DNA from: Magnetovibrio sp.
GTDB lineage: Bacteria; Pseudomonadota; Alphaproteobacteria; Rhodospirillales; Magnetovibrionaceae
Length of the DNA: 50,849 nucleotides
Assembly (NCBI GenBank): GCA_028281525.1
Contig: JANQJR010000031.1
Span: 1-50,849 of the forward strand
Direction: 5' to 3'
Position 1 is the stretch's first letter. Each line of letters begins with the position of its first letter. Shown piece after piece: positions 7,656 to 14,985 of this stretch. Both the position numbers and the translations under genes were made by a program. Below the pieces are notes generated by a model. It did not search any database and was not told where the DNA came from. It was given only the letters and a program-made list of their open reading frames with translations.

Positions 7656-9740
7656 TTAACCCTGGGCACCGCCGGACAGGGTGACCCGTGCCGCGGTTTT
7701 CGGCGACCAGCCGACCATGCCGGTAACATGATGCTCGGAGACGGTTTCCTTGCCCTGGCCCTTGAACTGGCCGGCGCCTGCGAAGGCCTGCTTTTGACCG
7801 GCGCGTTCCGAAGGATTGCGCCCGCCAGAAGTCGCACCCTCGGTGCCCGTGACCTTGTCATGCATATCCCATGCGGAACCCGTAATGGCAGGCCCCTGCA
7901 CCCGACCTTCGCCGGTCACCTGCGTGGCGCTATCGGGACGGTTCCCTTGCCAACGCTGGGCGTAATCGAACTCATGGTTGCCGGTGACTTTGCCGGTACC
8001 CACGGCGAACGACCCGGTGATGGCGTTGTCGTGCGCGGACGTCATCTGCGCTTCGCGCTGCGGCGTGCGGATGCTGAAACTGTCTGTCACGGCACCAATC
8101 TCCTGAACTTCGGCGGTTTCCGCGCCCTGGCGATAATAAGGCGTGCCGGTGATGTCGTTTTCGGCGCCACGGTTGGTTCCGGTCACGCCCTCGGCGTGCA
8201 ACGGAATGTCGCCGGTGACCTGCGGACGACCCGCAGCAGCCGACGATACGCGGCAAGCCGCCTGTTCGTTCATGTCCTCTTCGCAGTATGTTTCATACTG
8301 AGCCGGACCGGCATAAGGCGTGCCGGTGATCGGCGAGCAGGTGCCCTGCTCGTCACCCGTCACGCCCGGCACGTGTTCCACGTCGACGCCGGTGATGCGC
8401 TGGCGTTCCCAGGTTTCGGTTTCACCGCGCGCCTGCATGCGACCAAAGCGCTGCAGGGTCGGGGTCGGTGCGTGCGAGGCACCGCACGAACACAGAGGCT
8501 GATCTTCGCCAGCGCGCAAGTATTGGCTGCCGGTGATGGAACGGCAAGAACCGTCTTCGTCGCCGGTAACGATCGGGCTGCGGCCGACCGCCGTGCCGGA
8601 AATCTGATGGCCGCCGAGCGACATTTCCGTGGCGCCATCGTCCATGTCGCGTTCACGCGAACCGACGGAACGCGCACTGCGGCCCAGGTTGGTGCCGAAC
8701 ACCGAAGCGCCGTGCGGGTTGTTCTGGCGCTGGAACTGCGCCGCGACGGAGAAACCGCCATCGCCGCGCTCGATCACGTCATCGTTCAGGGTCTGATCGG
8801 ATTCACCGGTGATGCGAATGCCGTCATTGGCTTCGTCGCCGGTGATCTTGACTTGGCTACGCACCTGGGAGCCGGTGACGACCTGGCCGTTCTCGGTCCG
8901 CGAAGCGCCGACCTTGACGCCGGGCATTCGATAAGCGCCGCTGCCATCCGCAGCGATGTATTGGGTGCCGCTGATCGGTTTGTCCGTGCCCGGTTCGTTG
9001 CCGGTCACGTTGACGCCGCGACCGATGCGCACGCCCGTCACGTTTTGAGCCCCATAGGTGCGCGTGGTTTCGACCTTGGGCGCATATTTCAAAGCGTCCG
9101 TGTTGCGCACACGCCCCGTGGCGCGGGCGGCCTCGCCGTCGCCGCGACCTTGGCTGGCGCGCAGGGCGCGCATGGCCTGGGCGACAACGCGTCCGCCGGA
9201 CAGGCACGAGCCGGCCTTACCCGGTATGACGGGCGGCGTGACATCTGCGGTTTGCGTTGCTGTATCCATAGGTTCCGGCATCGCAACGTGGGTGGGTTGG
9301 GCCGCCGGAACCGGCGCAGGATTGAGGGTGCTGCGCACGGTATCGTCTTCATGTGCCGTAACACGTGTGCGTTCTTTCGCCGCGGGCATGCCCGACTTGC
9401 CTTTCACGATCTGTTGGCGACGCACACGGGAAGCGTCGCGCCCACCAGCCGGCATGGCTGCAGCCGACGTGGCGGGAGTTGCGGGCGCAACAGGCGCCGC
9501 AGGTGCGGCAACGGGCGCCGGAGCAGGTGCGGCAGTTGGAGCCGGAATAGAAACTGGAGCCGGAGCCGGAACGGAAGCCGGAGGCAACGTGCTGCGCACA
9601 GTGTCGTCCTCACGCGCGGTTATCCGCGTGCGTTCGGTGGCCGGCGGCATGCCCGTCTTGCCCTCCACAATCTGCTTGCGGCGTTGACGAGACGCTTCGC
9701 GTCCGCCTTTGGCCATCGGTTCACTAGCTTGCTGTTGCAT
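7656..9740 (-). CDS. csoS2: Carboxysome scaffold/assembly protein CsoS2
   Basis: A 694-residue intrinsically disordered scaffold that gathers RuBisCO and shell proteins. The N-terminal region has basic RuBisCO-binding repeats: two clear copies (GGREASRQRRKQIVEGKTG and GGRDASRVRRQQIVKGKSG) and a third diverged one (GGRVVAQAMRALRASQGRG). The middle region has many VTG/ITG motifs spaced with cysteines (for example VTGDEDGSC and ITGDEANDG). The C-terminal region ends with a GWSPKTAARVTLSGG-type tail. The ATG at 9740, after a GTGAGTGGG stretch, is preferred over an upstream frame extension to 9839; 9716 is possible. The full C-terminal region is in frame. Some homologs make a short form by -1 frameshifting; I could not find a clear slippery site. 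Confidence 0.93.
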   Translation of the reverse strand: MQQQASEPMAKGGREASRQRRKQIVEGKTGMPPATERTRITAREDDTVRSTLPPASVPAPAPVSIPAPTAAPAPAPVAAPAAPVAPATPATSAAAMPAGGRDASRVRRQQIVKGKSGMPAAKERTRVTAHEDDTVRSTLNPAPVPAAQPTHVAMPEPMDTATQTADVTPPVIPGKAGSCLSGGRVVAQAMRALRASQGRGDGEAARATGRVRNTDALKYAPKVETTRTYGAQNVTGVRIGRGVNVTGNEPGTDKPISGTQYIAADGSGAYRMPGVKVGASRTENGQVVTGSQVRSQVKITGDEANDGIRITGESDQTLNDDVIERGDGGFSVAAQFQRQNNPHGASVFGTNLGRSARSVGSRERDMDDGATEMSLGGHQISGTAVGRSPIVTGDEDGSCRSITGSQYLRAGEDQPLCSCGASHAPTPTLQRFGRMQARGETETWERQRITGVDVEHVPGVTGDEQGTCSPITGTPYAGPAQYETYCEEDMNEQAACRVSSAAAGRPQVTGDIPLHAEGVTGTNRGAENDITGTPYYRQGAETAEVQEIGAVTDSFSIRTPQREAQMTSAHDNAITGSFAVGTGKVTGNHEFDYAQRWQGNRPDSATQVTGEGRVQGPAITGSAWDMHDKVTGTEGATSGGRNPSERAGQKQAFAGAGQFKGQGKETVSEHHVTGMVGWSPKTAARVTLSGGAQG

Positions 9741-9776
9741 GATCCCACTCACTTTTCGAAAGACATTCTTTCCGCA

Positions 9777-9825
9777 TCGGGCTTCCCGCACCGGGGCCCG
9801 ACATTTCCCCGATAAAGAGGAAATG
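9777..9825 (-). promoter_or_regulatory. Two stem-loops between cbbS and csoS2
   Basis: TCGGGC (9777-9782) pairs with GCCCGA (9796-9801), and CATTTCC (9802-9808) pairs with GGAAATG (9819-9825). They lie back to back in the 104-bp cbbS-csoS2 gap. Without U-tracts, they are better read as mRNA stability or partial attenuation elements. These could keep RuBisCO transcripts more abundant than those for the scaffold and shell. Confidence 0.5.
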
Positions 9826-9844
9826 CCGCGCACGATCACCTGCG

Positions 9845-10177
9845 TTAACCGCGATGAACGATGAACGCGGTGCCCTGGCTTTGCGTGTAGTTGTCAAAGC
9901 CGATCAAGCGGATGAGATGCGTGGGGTTGACCCGGCGGCATTCTTCGATTTCCGCCAGGATGCGGTCCACGGAGGTCTCACCGAAGAACGGCAGCTTCCA
10001 CAGGTACCAGTAGTTCGAAAACGACTTCTCGGGCTCGGTGTGCTCGAGAGCGGGGTTCCAGCCCTGGGAAACCAGGAACTGAATCTGTTGGCGGATTTCA
10101 TCCGGCGTTAAAGCGGGCAGGTAAGAAAAGGTTTCGCCCTTGCGTTCGGTCGCCGCGTATGGCTGGACGTCAGACAT
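9845..10177 (-). CDS. cbbS: RuBisCO small subunit, form IA
   Basis: A 110-residue small subunit. Recognisable segments are FSYLPALTPDEIRQQI, the GWNPALEHTEPE turn, YWYLWKLPFFGE and a final GFDNYTQSQGTAFIVHR. It caps the L8S8 holoenzyme and contributes to the CsoS2 binding site. It lies 50 bp after cbbL and has a good Shine-Dalgarno (AAAGGAT, 8 nt before the ATG at 10177). The short N-terminus without a transit peptide and its place in the cso operon fit the carboxysomal form IA. Confidence 0.97.
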   Translation of the reverse strand: MSDVQPYAATERKGETFSYLPALTPDEIRQQIQFLVSQGWNPALEHTEPEKSFSNYWYLWKLPFFGETSVDRILAEIEECRRVNPTHLIRLIGFDNYTQSQGTAFIVHRG

Positions 10178-10227
10178 GATTTTATCCTTTCTGAATCTAG
10201 GTCAGCGAGATGGAGGGGGACGCGGCC

Positions 10228-11643
10228 TTAGGCCACGTCCAGCTTGTCCACCACGTCAAATTCGAACTTGATTTCTTTCCAGGTTTCCATGGCGATCTTG
10301 AGCTCGGGGCTGTGCTTCGCCGCCGCAGTCAGAATCTCCTTACCTTCGCGTTCGACTTGACGCCCGGCATTGCGGGCTGCGACGCAGGCTTCCAGCGCAA
10401 CACGGTTGGCCGTGGCGCCGGCTGCGTTACCCCACGGGTGACCCAGCGTGCCGCCACCGAACTGGAAGCAGGCGTCATCACCGAAGATGGAGACCAACGC
10501 CGGCATATGCCAAACGTGGATACCACCGGATGCCACCGGCATCACGCCCGGCATGGCGCCCCAGTCCTGATCGAAGAACAAGCCGCGCGAGCGGTTTTCG
10601 GGAACGAAGGATTCGCGCATCTGGTCGATCCAACCGATGGTCGCTTCACGGTCGCCTTCCAGCTTACCGACCACGGTGCCGGAGTGCATGTGATCGCCAC
10701 CGGACAGACGCAAGCACTTCGTCAAAACACGGAAATGAATGCCGTGGTACGGGTTGCGGTCGACAACCGCGTGCATGGCGCGGTGAATGTGCAGCAGAAT
10801 GCCATTCTTGCGGCACCAGTTGGCCAGCGTGGTGTTGGCGGTGAAGCCCGCGGTGAAGAAGTCGTGCATGATGATGCGCGCGCCAAGCTCCTTGGCGTAT
10901 TCCGCACGCTCGAGCATTTCTTCGGCGGTACCGGCGGTCACGTTCAGGTAGTGGCCCTTGCGCTCGCCCGTTTCGGCTTCGGCTTTGTGAACCGCTTCCA
11001 TGACGAATTCGAAGCGGTGGTTCCAGCGCATGAACGGCTGGGAGTTGATGTTTTCGTCGTCCTTGGTGAAGTCCAGGCCACCACGCAAGCATTCGTAAAC
11101 CGCGCGGCCATAGTTCTTCGCGGACAGGCCCAGCTTCGGTTTGATGGTGCAACCCAGCAGACCGCGGCCGTACTTGGCGAGGCGGTCGCGTTCGACCTGG
11201 ATGCCGTTCGGCGGACCGCCGCAGGTCTTGATGTAAGCCAGCGGGAAACGGATGTCTTCAAGACGCAAGCTGCGCAGGGCCTTGAAACCGAACACGTTAC
11301 CGACCAGCGAGGTCAGAACGTTGACCACAGACCCTTCTTCGAACAGGTCCAGCGGATACGCGATGAACGCGTAGAAGGCGGTCGGATCGTTCGGCACCGG
11401 TTCAATGTGATAGGCGCGACCCTTGTAATAGTCCAGGTCGGTGAGAAGGTCGGTCCACACCGTCGTCCACGTACCCGTCGACGATTCGGCGGCGACAGCA
11501 GCCGCAGCTTCTTCGGGCGGCACGCCTTCCTGAGCAACGACCTTAAAGCAGGCCAGCAGGTCCGTGTCCAAGGGGACGTAATCCGGCGTCCAATAAGTCG
11601 CCTTATAGTCCTTAACACCAGCTTCGTATTTCTTTTCAGCCAT
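10228..11643 (-). CDS. cbbL: RuBisCO large subunit, form IA (carboxysomal)
   Basis: A 471-residue form I large subunit, the usual length for form IA. The catalytic segment [17 protein letters not shown] holds the carbamylated lysine and the metal-binding Asp-Glu pair. The C-terminal half has [17 protein letters not shown] and the conserved [13 protein letters not shown] loop. The N-terminus [12 protein letters not shown] and the context with csoS2 mark it as carboxysomal form IA. The ATG at 11643 follows an AGGAG Shine-Dalgarno. It is the first gene of the - strand cso operon, divergent from sbtA. No cbbQ/cbbO activase genes are adjacent. Confidence 0.98.
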   Translation of the reverse strand: MAEKKYEAGVKDYKATYWTPDYVPLDTDLLACFKVVAQEGVPPEEAAAAVAAESSTGTWTTVWTDLLTDLDYYKGRAYHIEPVPNDPTAFYAFIAYPLDLFEEGSVVNVLTSLVGNVFGFKALRSLRLEDIRFPLAYIKTCGGPPNGIQVERDRLAKYGRGLLGCTIKPKLGLSAKNYGRAVYECLRGGLDFTKDDENINSQPFMRWNHRFEFVMEAVHKAEAETGERKGHYLNVTAGTAEEMLERAEYAKELGARIIMHDFFTAGFTANTTLANWCRKNGILLHIHRAMHAVVDRNPYHGIHFRVLTKCLRLSGGDHMHSGTVVGKLEGDREATIGWIDQMRESFVPENRSRGLFFDQDWGAMPGVMPVASGGIHVWHMPALVSIFGDDACFQFGGGTLGHPWGNAAGATANRVALEACVAARNAGRQVEREGKEILTAAAKHSPELKIAMETWKEIKFEFDVVDKLDVA

Positions 11644-12186
11644 AATCCACTCCTGTGAATGTCATTCCCGTGTTTCAGATATCGCCATAGGGCGAAAAGC
11701 TCGTTGAAGGCTATGAGCCGACATGCCTCCGTATCTTATTTGCCAGGGCTTTGGGCCTCACTCCGCCACGAGGCGTTCTCGCCCACCCTGGACATGCCGG
11801 CTCCTCCTAAGCCGCCTAAAATCCTGTCGCAGATGATATGGTTTGGCCCGAAATTATAAAAATAGATAATTTCTATTTTTATCATTTATTATCGTAAATG
11901 GTTATATGAGGCCTACCCAGGAGCGGACGTCACAGAAATGAAATTCATATTTTGTCACACATTTCACAAAATTGTGCAGGTGCGAACATTTACAGTGCAT
12001 TTTTCCAGAGAATCTGTAGAGACATTATATATATGCTCCCGTGCGGCAGGGTTATTCCATAGATTTTTATAAATGATGAATATATCAATTATCTATTTAT
12101 ATTCTGGCATTCGGACACATACACTCCTTCACGTACGACTTTGCGAAAACCAATCATGTGAGACCCCCCCAAGTCAGGAGACTTTC
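11644..12186. promoter_or_regulatory. Divergent cbbL/sbtA promoter region
   Basis: A 543-bp non-coding stretch between divergent cbbL and sbtA. It turns sharply AT-rich from about 11850 to 12110, unlike its GC-rich neighbours. It holds a perfect AT-rich palindrome at 11856-11882 and a smaller inverted repeat (TTTTGT at 11953-11958 with ACAAAA at 11969-11974, approximate). Several TATATA/ATAAAT stretches near 12020-12110 could be -10 elements for sbtA. One of the two CbbR regulators is the likely binder. An apparent short frame at 11659-11859 is not supported as a gene. Confidence 0.7.
11856..11882. promoter_or_regulatory. Perfect AT-rich palindrome, candidate CbbR operator
   Basis: Two 11-bp arms, ATAAAAATAGA (11856-11866) and TCTATTTTTAT (11872-11882), are exact reverse complements around TAATT. 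LysR-type sites contain T-N11-A within an interrupted dyad, and this one has that form. It lies 213 bp before cbbL and 305 bp before sbtA. Assignment to CbbR is inference from position. Confidence 0.5.
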
Positions 12187-13191
12187 ATGTCCAGTCTTTC
12201 GGGCTTCCAGAATTTGCTTGTTCCCGCCGTTCTGTTTTTCGCGCTCGGCTTCATCGCGCGTTTGGTCAAATCCGATCTGCGCTTCCCGCCGGATCTGGCG
12301 AAACTTCTGTCCATCTACCTGTTGACGGCCATCGGCCTCCATGGTGGATACGAATTGAGCAAGGCGGAAGTATCGACCGCCGTGCATGCGATTTTCTGGG
12401 CCCTCGCACTTGGGTTGACCTTGCCGATCATCGGCTACGCGCTGATGCGGGCCACGGGCAAAGTCGATGCCCTGAACGCGGCCGCCATCGCTGCGCATTA
12501 CGGCTCCGTCAGCGCGGGAACTTTCCTAACGGCGATCGCCTTTTTGCAAAGCGCCGGGATCGAGTACGAAAGCTATCCCGTGATCATGCTGGCCATTATG
12601 GAATCGCCTGCCATCGTCATCGGTATTTTGCTGGCCGGCTGGGCGCGCCGCCAAACCAAAACCGACACCCAAGCCAGCCAAGAGCGCGAGGGTTTCAGTT
12701 TTTCCGGTCTGCTGCACGAAGCGTTCACCAATGGCAGCGTGATCTTGCTGTTGGGTTCGATGGTCATCGGCGCCATTGCAACCTCCAAATCCATCGAAAC
12801 GATCAAGCCCTTCGTCAACGACATTTTCATGGGCATGCTGTGCCTGTTCCTCCTGGAAATGGGGCTGGAAGCCGCCCGGCGGATCGAGGATTTTCGTCGC
12901 GTGGGCGGGACGTTGGTGGCCTTCGGTGTTATCATGCCCTTGATCGGCGGCACCATTGGCACGCTGATCGGACATTATGCGCTTGGCTTCGGTATCGGCG
13001 GCACCACACTGGTTGCGGTGCTGGCCGCGAGCGCCTCTTACATCGCGGTGCCTCCCGCCATGCGTCTGGCCGTGCCCGAAGCCAATCCGTCTCTGTACTT
13101 GACCTTGTCTCTCGGTGTGACATTCCCATTCAACGTCCTCTTCGGGATTCCGCTGTTTCACAAGTTCGCTGAGACGCTTTCAACCCTTTGA
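12187..13191 (+). CDS. sbtA: SbtA-type sodium-dependent bicarbonate transporter
   Basis: A 334-residue inner-membrane protein of the SbtA (DUF897) family, with about ten predicted hydrophobic helices. It starts with LLVPAVLFFALGFIARLVKSDL and PPDLAKLLSIYLLTAIGLHGG, typical of the family, and has a second inverted-topology half (NGSVILLLGSMVIGAIA, GAIMPLIGG-like). SbtA imports bicarbonate with sodium and feeds the carboxysome. The hydrophilic loop between halves (ARRQTKTDTQASQEREG) is short, and the protein is somewhat shorter than the cyanobacterial prototype. The ATG at 12187 follows AGGAG by 6 bp; the frame upstream is spurious. It is divergent from cbbL and directly followed by a CPII gene. 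Confidence 0.92.
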   Translation: MSSLSGFQNLLVPAVLFFALGFIARLVKSDLRFPPDLAKLLSIYLLTAIGLHGGYELSKAEVSTAVHAIFWALALGLTLPIIGYALMRATGKVDALNAAAIAAHYGSVSAGTFLTAIAFLQSAGIEYESYPVIMLAIMESPAIVIGILLAGWARRQTKTDTQASQEREGFSFSGLLHEAFTNGSVILLLGSMVIGAIATSKSIETIKPFVNDIFMGMLCLFLLEMGLEAARRIEDFRRVGGTLVAFGVIMPLIGGTIGTLIGHYALGFGIGGTTLVAVLAASASYIAVPPAMRLAVPEANPSLYLTLSLGVTFPFNVLFGIPLFHKFAETLSTL

Positions 13192-13220
13192 TGTCCCTTT
13201 ACCCACGGGGAGGATCACCG

Positions 13221-13523
13221 ATGCGCACACTCGAACAAAAAAAATTCCTGACGATCATCACCGCTCAACAACTTGAGAAGATGATTCTCGACAGGCTCCG
13301 CAAGTATGAAATCGGCGGTTACACCATCGTTACGGCACATGGCGCCGGGGCCAGCGGCATACAATCGGGCATGCTGGACATCGACACCAATATCCTCATC
13401 TACATCATCCTGTCCGAACCGCGCCTGGAAAAGGTCTTGGTCGAAATCAACAAGATGATGGACCAAGGGTACCGGTTGAAGGCCATCGTGACGGACATCG
13501 ATATTCTGCCCAGGAAGCCTTGA
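13221..13523 (+). CDS. Carboxysome-associated PII-like protein (CPII/SbtB-like), copy 2
   Basis: A 100-residue PII-like protein, the probable regulatory partner of the adjacent SbtA, much as SbtB controls SbtA in cyanobacteria. It begins MRTLEQKKFLTIITAQQLEKMI and shares about half of its residues with copy 1 at 455-754, including AHGAGASGIQSGM and NILIY. The ATG at 13221 is fixed by a GGGAGG Shine-Dalgarno 7 bp upstream; the earlier in-frame ATG overlaps the sbtA stop. It is 29 bp behind sbtA and followed by a clear terminator, so sbtA and this gene form a two-gene unit. Confidence 0.9.
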   Translation: MRTLEQKKFLTIITAQQLEKMILDRLRKYEIGGYTIVTAHGAGASGIQSGMLDIDTNILIYIILSEPRLEKVLVEINKMMDQGYRLKAIVTDIDILPRKP

Positions 13524-13549
13524 ACGCACACGGGTTGAGCTCCCATCAT

Positions 13550-13573
13550 AAAGGGCCCTTACGGGCCTTTTTT
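13550..13573 (+). terminator. Rho-independent terminator after sbtA-CPII
   Basis: AAAGGGCCC (13550-13558) pairs with GGGCCTTTT around a 4-nt TTAC loop (one G-U pair), and six T residues end the stem on the + strand. It starts 27 bp after the CPII stop. Confidence 0.88.
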
Positions 13574-13730
13574 GGTGAACCTGCCCTGAAAAAAGAAGTT
13601 CCACTTGGTTGGAGGTTTTGGACCGCTCAAGCCCCGCATATGAGAGCATTGGAGAAAAAAAGCCAATGTTTGCGCAAAATGGCGCCGAATCAGCGCTGCG
13701 CCTTCGCTGATCCGAAACGCAGTGGCTTCT

Positions 13731-14246
13731 TTACGAACAGACCACCGCGATGAGACCCGGCAAGTCCACGCCGGATGACCACTGCACATTTTGGGGCAGC
13801 CCGTCATCGCCGAACACCGGATTGACCGGCAAGTCGGCGAAGCGGTTGGACGCGCAATCGACGATCTGTTGGACCTTCGCCGGTGTGCCATGGCGTTGAA
13901 CCAGCAATGTCTCGATCAAGACAAAGTGCGGCAACTCCGGGTTCGTGCGGTTTTTCGCCGTGTCCACGGCCACGAACCGGTGCACCCGCGGCACGATATA
14001 GGTCCACGGCGCCCAGGGTTTGCTTTCCGAATAGGATTTCACCAGTTTGACGTCTTGCGGCAAACCTTCAAACGTCCGCGAAAACCAGGAATACTCGTTC
14101 CAAATGGTGTAACCCAGCATGCTCAAACCCATAGCCATGGGAATTAAGTAACCGGGCGACTTGCGGCCCACGGTGCGATAACCGGCCCAGATAAAAATAC
14201 CGACGGCGGCGGCGACCAAAAACGTCCCGATGAGGCTAAACAGCAT
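13731..14246 (-). CDS. Hypothetical membrane protein with two N-terminal TM helices
   Basis: A 171-residue protein I do not recognise. It has two hydrophobic segments near the N-terminus (about residues 2-22, FSLIGTFLVAAAVGIFIWAGY, and 33-50, YLIPMAMGLSMLGYTIW), then a soluble region of about 120 residues. That region contains NEYSWFSRTFEGLPQDVKLV and PWTYIVPRVHRFVAVDT, plus two cysteines near the end (IVDCASNRF and the final VVCS). The soluble part may face the periplasm. It lies 34 bp upstream, in transcription order, of no obvious partner; the next - strand gene before it is the exonuclease at 14281. Similar proteins occur as conserved hypotheticals in alphaproteobacteria, but no function can be assigned. 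Confidence 0.75.
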   Translation of the reverse strand: MLFSLIGTFLVAAAVGIFIWAGYRTVGRKSPGYLIPMAMGLSMLGYTIWNEYSWFSRTFEGLPQDVKLVKSYSESKPWAPWTYIVPRVHRFVAVDTAKNRTNPELPHFVLIETLLVQRHGTPAKVQQIVDCASNRFADLPVNPVFGDDGLPQNVQWSSGVDLPGLIAVVCS

Positions 14247-14280
14247 TCCAGTATCCTTAATATCAAGTCTTCACTGCGCG

Positions 14281-14985
14281 TCAGCGGCTGACATCGCGCA
14301 GTTTCAATTTCCCTTTCCTGCCGGCGCGCTCCGCAGCTTGGGCTAGAAACAGCTCTCCAGCGGCGATGGCATCCATCAGGGCGTTGTGGGATTTATAGCG
14401 GGGAAGGTTGTAACGCGCACGCACGGCATCCAGCCTGAGAGCGCCGGGCTTGATGTGATCGCCACGGCGCAACAATGTGCGTTTTTCCAATTCCAGCGTA
14501 TCGACCGCGGGTACTTGGAATGGCAGTTCAAAGCAAGTCTTGCAAGCCCGCTTCAAAAAGCTCCGCTCGACTTTGACGTGGTGCGCGATCAACACCCGCC
14601 CGGCCAAAACCGGAAACAGGTTTTCCAACGCATCGCAAAGCGGCGGCGCCTCCGCCAACTGATCGTCCGTGAGTGTGTGAATGACAGCGGATTCGCCGGT
14701 GACATCCTGCTCCGGACAAACCAGCCAATGGCCGCGCTCCGCATAGACCAGGTTCATGTTGCGGATTACGATCCAACCTATGGACACGATTTCGTGTTTG
14801 CCAGGGGACAACCCGGTGGTCTCCAAATCCAAGGCGACGAATTCGACATCTTCGAGGGGCGTCCAGGGGCTCGGTCGCGGCGTGGCATAAAGCGGCGCCA
14901 TGGGGTTGCCTGCCGCCTTATACGCCAGCCAGCGCCGTCTCAATCCCAAACCTTTCAGCACCTCCCACATGTTCGACGCCGTCAA
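14281..14985 (-). CDS. DnaQ-like 3'-5' exonuclease (DEDDh)
   Basis: A 234-residue protein with a DEDDh exonuclease fold like the epsilon subunit of DNA polymerase III. ExoI contains D53 and E55 in LDLETTGLSPGKHEIVSIG. A later Asp lies in the HTLTDDQL/LIAHHVKVERSFL region, and the ExoIII-type H...D motif is in KSHNALMDAIAAGELF. It is fused to no other domain and is not adjacent to a replication gene. Its first four bases overlap the stop of the upstream CBS/nucleotidyltransferase gene (14982-14985), a pairing often seen next to acetate-type symporters, so it is likely a partner in signalling and not replicative proofreading. Confidence 0.85.
   Translation of the reverse strand: MTASNMWEVLKGLGLRRRWLAYKAAGNPMAPLYATPRPSPWTPLEDVEFVALDLETTGLSPGKHEIVSIGWIVIRNMNLVYAERGHWLVCPEQDVTGESAVIHTLTDDQLAEAPPLCDALENLFPVLAGRVLIAHHVKVERSFLKRACKTCFELPFQVPAVDTLELEKRTLLRRGDHIKPGALRLDAVRARYNLPRYKSHNALMDAIAAGELFLAQAAERAGRKGKLKLRDVSR

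Noticed and set aside
7596-9815. 739-residue open frame on the + strand across csoS2
   Set aside because: Shadow of csoS2; its apparent repeats mirror the VTG/ITG repeats of the real protein.
10210-11658. 482-residue open frame on the + strand across cbbL
   Set aside because: It is the antisense shadow of the GC-rich cbbL gene; the protein is His/Val/Gly-rich without any domain, and RuBisCO on the other strand is certain.
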